A DNA stretch of 10,286 nt. Origin: Limiplasma pullistercoris. GTDB lineage: Bacteria > Bacillota > Clostridia > Christensenellales > Aristaeellaceae. How positions within the stretch are numbered: position 1 is the first letter of the stretch; each line of letters opens with the position of its first letter. Positions 7,130 through 10,286 of the stretch are shown one piece after another. A program made the translations under genes and the position numbers. Under the pieces are notes generated by a model. That model was not told where the DNA came from and did not search any database. It was given only the letters and a program-made list of their open reading frames with translations. Location of the stretch: assembly GCA_018715165.1 (NCBI GenBank), contig DVMC01000174.1, positions 1 through 10,286 on the forward strand. The letters are read 5' to 3'.

Positions 7130-7606
7130 TCAGGGCTTTTCCAGCAGGCATACCGCGTGCGCGCTGATGCCCAGCTCCTCGCCCTCAAAGCCCAGATGCT
7201 CGGTCGTGGTGGCCTTCACACTGACGCGCCCTTCCTCCACGCCCATGGCCCGGGCCAGGCGCAGGCGCATTTCATCGATGTAGGGGCGCAGCTTCGGGCG
7301 CTGGGCCACGATGGTCACGTCCGCATTGCCGAGGGCATAGCCCTCGCGGCGAAGCAGCGCGCATACCTCCATCAGCAGCCCGATGGAGTCCGCGCCGCGG
7401 TAGCGTTCGTCGGTGTCGGGGAAGAGCTTGCCGATATCGCCCAGCGCGGCCGCGCCCAGCAGCGCGTCCATGAGGGCGTGGGTGGCTACGTCGGCGTCGC
7501 TGTGGCCCAGCAGGCCCAGCGTATGCGGCACCTCCACCCCGCAGAGGATGAGCCTGCGGCCCTCCACCAGCCGGTGCACGTCCATGCCATGTCCGATGCG
7601 GATCAT
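7130..7606 (-). CDS. ispF: 2-C-methyl-D-erythritol 2,4-cyclodiphosphate synthase
   Basis: IspF converts CDP-methylerythritol phosphate to the cyclodiphosphate, releasing CMP, in the MEP isoprenoid pathway; it acts as a cytoplasmic trimer. The 158-residue length is standard. Metal ligands are Asp9 and His11 in MDVHRL and His43 in DADVATH. HSDAD (35-39), LLGAAALGDIG (49-59) and FPDTD (62-66) are family signatures. The CDP-binding end KATTTEHLGF is at 131-140. The start ATG at 7606 overlaps the ispD stop by four bases (ATGA), a strong coupling sign. The reading frame stays open upstream as far as 8176, but that stretch is antiparallel noise through ispD; MIRIGHGMDVH is the true N-terminus. Confidence 0.96.
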   Translation of the reverse strand: MIRIGHGMDVHRLVEGRRLILCGVEVPHTLGLLGHSDADVATHALMDALLGAAALGDIGKLFPDTDERYRGADSIGLLMEVCALLRREGYALGNADVTIVAQRPKLRPYIDEMRLRLARAMGVEEGRVSVKATTTEHLGFEGEELGISAHAVCLLEKP

Positions 7607-8304
7607 CTCATCAGCTCCTTTTCGGCCCGCGCGGCCAGGATCAGCTCCGCGAGCATGAGGTCGGTCGGGGTGGTGAGCTTGAGATTTTCCCGGCTGCCCT
7701 CGCACAGGTAGACCGGCATGCCGGCGTGCTCCAGCAGGGCGGCATCGTCTGTGCCGAGAAATCCGTCCCGGCGCGCGGCGTCGTGCGCCTGACGGATCAG
7801 CTCCACCCGGAAGGCCTGCGGGGTCTGCATGGCGTAGAGCGCGGCGCGCTCCGGTGTCTCCAGCACCAGGCCGTCGGACGCGGCGCGCTTGATGGTGTCG
7901 CTCACGGGTACCGACGCAATGCCCGAGCCGCGCGCTTCCACCGATTCGACGGCGCGGCGGATGACGTCCTCGGTGACCAGCGCGCGGGCGCCATCGTGGA
8001 TGAGCACGCATTCGGCGTCGCCCGGCAGGGCGTCCAGCCCGCAGCGCACCGAGTCCTGCCGCTCCGCGCCGCCGGGCACCACCCGCATCACAAAGCGGTC
8101 CAGCCCGCAGCGGGCGATCACCGCGCGCATCTCCTCCACCTCGGCAGCCGCGGCCACCACCACCGCGCCCGCGCACAGCCCCGTAAACGGCGCAATGGCC
8201 CGTGCGATGGCGGGAACTCCCCGAAGCGGCAGAAAGACCTTGTTCTGGTCCGCCTCCATGCGCCGGCCGCTGCCTCCGCCCAGAATGACGGCATAGCTCT
8301 TCAC
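7603..8304 (-). CDS. ispD: 2-C-methyl-D-erythritol 4-phosphate cytidylyltransferase
   Basis: IspD transfers CMP from CTP to methylerythritol 4-phosphate, two steps before IspF. The 233 residues match the family. The CTP-binding loop is LGGGSGRRM (8-16, Arg15) followed by Lys22. GGAERQDSV (78-86), IHDGAR (102-107), VPVSDTIK (132-139), TPQAF (161-165) and TDDAAL (185-190) are canonical. I chose the GTG at 8304, giving VKSYAVILGGG. The site GGGGAGGG sits 5 to 6 bases upstream, formed by the last codons of rqcP. A longer reading from 8349 would overlap rqcP by 44 bases and adds an unrelated arginine-rich N-terminus, so it is unlikely. Only one base separates the rqcP stop from this start. Confidence 0.95.
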   Translation of the reverse strand: MKSYAVILGGGSGRRMEADQNKVFLPLRGVPAIARAIAPFTGLCAGAVVVAAAAEVEEMRAVIARCGLDRFVMRVVPGGAERQDSVRCGLDALPGDAECVLIHDGARALVTEDVIRRAVESVEARGSGIASVPVSDTIKRAASDGLVLETPERAALYAMQTPQAFRVELIRQAHDAARRDGFLGTDDAALLEHAGMPVYLCEGSRENLKLTTPTDLMLAELILAARAEKELMR

Positions 8305-8305
8305 G

Positions 8306-8584
8306 TTAACCCTCCCCGCGCTCCATGCGCGTCTGCTCGTCCTCCTCAAGCACCTGATACATGTCCTGCGCGCCTTCCTTGCGCACGGTTTCCTTCACGC
8401 TCTCAATGCGGTAGCGGCCCACGCGGCTGCCGAAGCGGATCTCCAGCACGTCGCCCTCGCGCACCTCCGCGCCGGGCTTGGCCACCTTGCCGTTAAGCGA
8501 TACGCGGCCGCCCGAACAGGCCTCGTTGGCTACGGTGCGGCGCTTGATGATGCGCGACACCTTCAGAAATTTGTCCAGTCTCAT
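8306..8584 (-). CDS. rqcP: RqcP, S4-domain ribosome quality control protein (YabO)
   Basis: This 92-residue protein is a small S4 RNA-binding protein. It opens MRLDKFLKVSRIIKRR, carries the S4 core GGRVSLNGKVAKPGAEVREG (about 25-44), and continues VLEIRFG. This matches Bacillus YabO, now RqcP. RqcP binds stalled 50S-peptidyl-tRNA complexes and helps RqcH add C-terminal alanine tails that mark the peptide for degradation. Hsp15-like heat-shock proteins share the fold, but the N-terminus favours RqcP. The start ATG has AAAGGAG upstream at a rather long spacing of about 11 bases. It follows the M42 peptidase gene by 17 bases. In Bacillus-type genomes rqcP lies near sporulation and division genes; here isoprenoid genes follow instead. 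Confidence 0.9.
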   Translation of the reverse strand: MRLDKFLKVSRIIKRRTVANEACSGGRVSLNGKVAKPGAEVREGDVLEIRFGSRVGRYRIESVKETVRKEGAQDMYQVLEEDEQTRMERGEG

Positions 8585-8601
8585 GATGGGAGTTGCTCCT
8601 T

Positions 8602-9630
8602 TCAGGCGGTCACGACCGCTTCGATCAGGCGCAGGGTATTTTCCACGCCCTTGCGGTGGCTGCGCTCGTAGCCGTGCGAGGCGTACACGCCCGCGCCGAT
8701 GAGCGCAAAGCGCACGTCGTGCCCCGCGCGCAGCGCCGCCGCCGCATCGCTGCCGTAGGCGGGGTATACGTCCACGGCGTAGTCAATGTCGTTTGACTTG
8801 GCCAGCGCGATGAGCTCGCCGGTCATTTCGTAATCATAGGGGCCGGAGGAATCCTTGGCACAGATGGATACCTGCTGTTCGCGGCAGGTAAGCCCCTCGC
8901 CCACGCAGCCCATATCGACCACCAGAAGGTCCTCGGTATCCTCCGGCAGGCCGCAGGATGCGCCGTGGCCGACCTCCTCGTAGACGGAGAAAAACAGCGT
9001 AACCTTGCGCGAAAGCCGGACCGTGCCTTCCGCGACCCCTCTGGCCAGCGCCAGCAGCATGCCGGCGCTGAGCTTGTCGTCCAGGAAGCGGCTGCGGATG
9101 AAGCCGCTCTCGGTCACGCGGGCGCGGGGGTCCAGGCAGACCACGTCGCCCGTGGCAATGCCCAGGCGTTCGACATCCTCGCGAGAGGCGACCTCCTCAT
9201 CCAGAAGAATCTCCAGCGTGGTATCGTCGCGCTTTTCATTGTCCAGCTCGCGGTTGACGTGCTTGGAGGCGTTGCGCAGCTCCACTACGCCGGTATAGCG
9301 GCGGCCGTCGCGGGTGAGGACGGTCACGTTCTCGGTTTCCACCGCCTGCAGGGATGGTCCACCCAGGCAGGTGAAGGCCAGCCGCCCGTCCAGCTTGACG
9401 GCGCGGACCATCAGCCCCAGCGTGTCCACGTGTGAGGCCAGCACGATCGGCCTCCCCTCGCCGCCCAGCGGACACACCACGCCGCCCTTGCGGAGCGTGC
9501 GCGGCGAGAAGCGAAGGCCCCTCAGCGTTTCCACGAGGGCGTCGCATACCTGGCGGGGATAACCCGTGGGGCTGGGGATGGACAGGAGGCGAAGGGTCTG
9601 ATCAAGGGAATAGCGGACGTCGAGCGCCAT
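8602..9630 (-). CDS. M42-family metallopeptidase (glutamyl/TET aminopeptidase-like)
   Basis: This 342-residue protein is an M42-family cobalt/zinc-dependent aminopeptidase of the FrvX/SgcX/TET type. These enzymes usually form large cytoplasmic dodecamers that trim short peptides from the N-terminus. Metal and catalytic residues are visible: His67 in ASHVDTLG, Asp184 in FLDDKLSAG, the Glu pair 218-219 in VYEEVGHGA, Asp239 in VVDMG, and a C-terminal ASHGYERSH (His319/His325). I chose the ATG at 9630 (MALDVRYSLD), which has GGAGGA 8 bases upstream. A longer frame from 9690 would start upstream of the predicted -10 and is unlikely. It is the first gene of the operon, behind a promoter at 9662-9690. 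It lies between hup and rqcP, two genes often found close together in clostridia. That placement looks like an insertion into an older order, an inference from known synteny. Confidence 0.92.
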   Translation of the reverse strand: MALDVRYSLDQTLRLLSIPSPTGYPRQVCDALVETLRGLRFSPRTLRKGGVVCPLGGEGRPIVLASHVDTLGLMVRAVKLDGRLAFTCLGGPSLQAVETENVTVLTRDGRRYTGVVELRNASKHVNRELDNEKRDDTTLEILLDEEVASREDVERLGIATGDVVCLDPRARVTESGFIRSRFLDDKLSAGMLLALARGVAEGTVRLSRKVTLFFSVYEEVGHGASCGLPEDTEDLLVVDMGCVGEGLTCREQQVSICAKDSSGPYDYEMTGELIALAKSNDIDYAVDVYPAYGSDAAAALRAGHDVRFALIGAGVYASHGYERSHRKGVENTLRLIEAVVTA

Positions 9631-9661
9631 GGAACATTTCCTCCAAAACATGGTTTTTCTT

Positions 9662-9690
9662 ATGATACTGCATTTGCCCACCGGGGGCAA
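9662..9690 (-). promoter_or_regulatory. Predicted sigma-A promoter of the main operon
   Basis: On the minus strand TTGCCC (9690-9685) and TATCAT (9667-9662) are separated by 17 bases. The start would fall near 9655, about 25 bases before the peptidase ATG. It begins right after the T-run of the hup terminator. It could drive all eight genes from the peptidase to DUF362, since no later promoter gap exists. Confidence 0.7.
9674..9690. promoter_or_regulatory. Palindrome over the operon -35, candidate operator
   Basis: TTGCCC (9674-9679) and GGGCAA (9685-9690) are perfect reverse complements with 5 bases between. One arm is exactly the predicted -35 box and the other lies in the promoter spacer. 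A protein bound here would block RNA polymerase. The sequence is upstream of the expected start, so it would not be part of the transcript. The regulator is unknown. Confidence 0.4.
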
Positions 9691-9695
9691 GGGTC

Positions 9696-9740
9696 AAAAA
9701 AAGCGCCGTCGGACAGCCGCTGCAGACTGCCGGACGACGC
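9696..9740 (-). terminator. Rho-independent terminator of hup
   Basis: On the minus strand GCGTCGTCCGGCAG (9740-9727) pairs with CTGTCCGACGGCGC (9716-9703): 14 positions with one mismatch and two G-U pairs. Seven T residues (9702-9696) follow directly. It lies 40 bases past the hup stop and cleanly separates hup from the peptidase operon. Confidence 0.85.
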
Positions 9741-9745
9741 ACGGA

Positions 9746-9764
9746 CCGCCATCGGTGACGGCGG
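9746..9764 (-). other. Second hairpin in the hup 3' untranslated region
   Basis: CCGCCGTC and GATGGCGG (minus strand, 9764-9746) form an 8-pair stem with an ACC loop and one G-U pair. No T-run follows, so it is not a terminator on its own. It sits between the hup stop and the true terminator and could protect the mRNA 3' end or assist termination. Confidence 0.55.
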
Positions 9765-9779
9765 CTTCGCCAAAAAGAA

Positions 9780-10055
9780 TTACTTGTTGACGCTGTCCTT
9801 CAGAGCCTTGCCGGCCTTGAAGACGGGGGCCTTGGAGGCCTCGATGCTGATCTGCTCGCCGGTGCGGGGATTGCGGGCCACGCGCGCGGGGCGGCTGCGG
9901 ACTTCGAAGCCGCCGAAGCCAACGATCTGGACCTTCTCGCCAGCGGCCAGGGTCTCGGTGATGACGTCGGTCACGGCAGCAATCGCCTTCTCAGCGTCCT
10001 TCTTGGTAAAACCGGTCTTCTTAACGATGGCGGCAGTCAATTCAGCTTTGTTCAC
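9780..10055 (-). CDS. hup: HU-family nucleoid DNA-binding protein
   Basis: HU is a small dimeric protein that bends and compacts chromosomal DNA. The 91 residues are the full family length. The signature GFGGFEVRSRPARVARNPRTGE (about 46-67) includes the Asn62-Pro63 arm tip that inserts between bases. The N-terminus MNKAELTAAIVKKTGFTKKDAEKA and C-terminus FKAGKALKDSVNK are standard. The start codon is GTG at 10055, with AAAGGAGGT about 8 bases upstream. The gene is a single transcription unit: a strong promoter, a leader of about 115 bases and its own terminator. Codon use looks selective (many AAG, GTC, GCC), as expected for an abundant protein. It shares its strand with the operon that follows. 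Confidence 0.97.
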   Translation of the reverse strand: MNKAELTAAIVKKTGFTKKDAEKAIAAVTDVITETLAAGEKVQIVGFGGFEVRSRPARVARNPRTGEQISIEASKAPVFKAGKALKDSVNK

Positions 10056-10171
10056 AATGAATTACCTCCTTTGATTTTCCCATGCATAGCACGGAAGACG
10101 GGGTTTCGTTCATGGAAAGCGCGATCTCACGGGGTTTTTGGCTCAAACCCTTTGCCCGCCTCGCTTTCCTG
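10056..10171 (-). promoter_or_regulatory. hup 5' leader with possible alternative hairpins
   Basis: The predicted transcript starts near 10171, giving an unusually long leader for hup. It contains GGGTTT (10150-10145) able to pair with AAACCC at 10137-10132 across 7 bases. A second AAACCCCGT (10106-10098) exactly repeats the sequence at 10137-10129, so two pairing states are possible. It ends in the ribosome binding site AAAGGAGGT. Whether it regulates translation is inference. Confidence 0.35.
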
Positions 10172-10177
10172 TGTTCC

Positions 10178-10205
10178 AGTATACATCCATTTCCGATAAA
10201 GTCAA
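10178..10205 (-). promoter_or_regulatory. Strong sigma-A promoter of hup
   Basis: On the minus strand TTGACT (10205-10200) and TATACT (10183-10178) are 16 bases apart, each one base from the consensus hexamer. A-rich sequence lies just upstream. This suits a highly expressed nucleoid protein. Confidence 0.8.
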
Positions 10206-10286
10206 GTCCTCTAAGCATTTTCCCGACTTTTTTATGGCGTTTTCCATGGCACGGAAGCGGGAAATAAACTTATTTGTGGAAGCAAA
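10206..10286. other. Non-coding right edge upstream of hup
   Basis: These 81 bases hold no open reading frame or RNA gene that I can support. Their base composition is more AT-rich than the rest of the window, with a T6 run near 10228 and TTTATTT on the minus strand near 10267. It may serve as an upstream promoter region for hup. No terminator for a gene beyond the edge is visible. Confidence 0.5.

Noticed and set aside
7607..8176. An N-terminal extension of ispF upstream of 7606.
   Set aside because: It runs through ispD in another frame with low-complexity Arg/Gly sequence. The IspF family starts at MIRIGHGMDVH, and the ATGA overlap marks the real start.
9691..9696. TTGACC on the minus strand as an alternative -35 for the operon promoter.
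   Set aside because: It is 24 bases from the TATCAT -10 box, too far; TTGCCC at 17 bases fits better.
1..10286. Search for defence systems, phage genes, insertion sequences, CRISPR arrays, tRNAs and known riboswitches.
   Set aside because: No transposase, integrase, nuclease-defence domain, regular spacer array, cloverleaf or recognised aptamer was seen. The genes are mainly housekeeping.

Overview
The window comes from a GC-rich bacterial chromosome. The gene content fits a high-GC member of the Clostridia: a Firmicutes-type RqcP next to an HU gene, a Gram-positive arrangement of comEC followed by holA, strong AGGAGG-type ribosome binding sites, and a DUF362/ferredoxin protein of the kind common in anaerobes. 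Nothing fixes the genus. I see no phage, insertion sequence, CRISPR array, tRNA or rRNA. Nearly all of the DNA is coding and tightly packed.

Left edge (1-256): non-coding and rich in hairpins. It holds two diverged copies of a roughly 55-base unit, each made of two small stem-loops. The stems differ between copies but stay paired. A separate 22-base perfect inverted repeat follows at 189-210.

Regulator region (257-2055): a short-chain (extended SDR) NAD-dependent epimerase/dehydratase on the minus strand is divergent from a TetR-family regulator on the plus strand. The two predicted promoters face each other and share one palindromic -10 element (ATTATAAT). Overlapping inverted repeats just beside them are the best operator candidate. 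The regulator's stop codon directly abuts the stop codon of the next, convergent gene.

Long minus-strand gene cluster (9690 down to 2056), in transcription order: M42-family metallo-aminopeptidase, RqcP (ribosome quality control), IspD and IspF (MEP isoprenoid pathway), ComEC (DNA uptake channel), HolA (DNA polymerase III delta), a GNAT acetyltransferase and a DUF362 protein with a C-terminal 2x[4Fe-4S] ferredoxin domain. Spacings are 17, 1, -4, 18, -4, -16 and 39 bases, so this looks like one operon. A good promoter (TTGCCC-17-TATCAT) lies in front of the peptidase gene, and its -35 box is one arm of a small palindrome. No terminator is visible at the 3' end, where the cluster meets the TetR gene.

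Right edge (9691-10286, minus strand): the gene for the nucleoid protein HU, with its own strong promoter (TTGACT-16-TATACT), a leader of about 115 bases and a rho-independent terminator that separates it from the operon.

Most of the window is ordinary housekeeping DNA. The items worth a second look are the covarying repeat at the left edge, the shared -10 divergent promoter, the palindrome over the operon promoter, the zero-base convergent gene junction, and the pairing of an aminopeptidase with RqcP.
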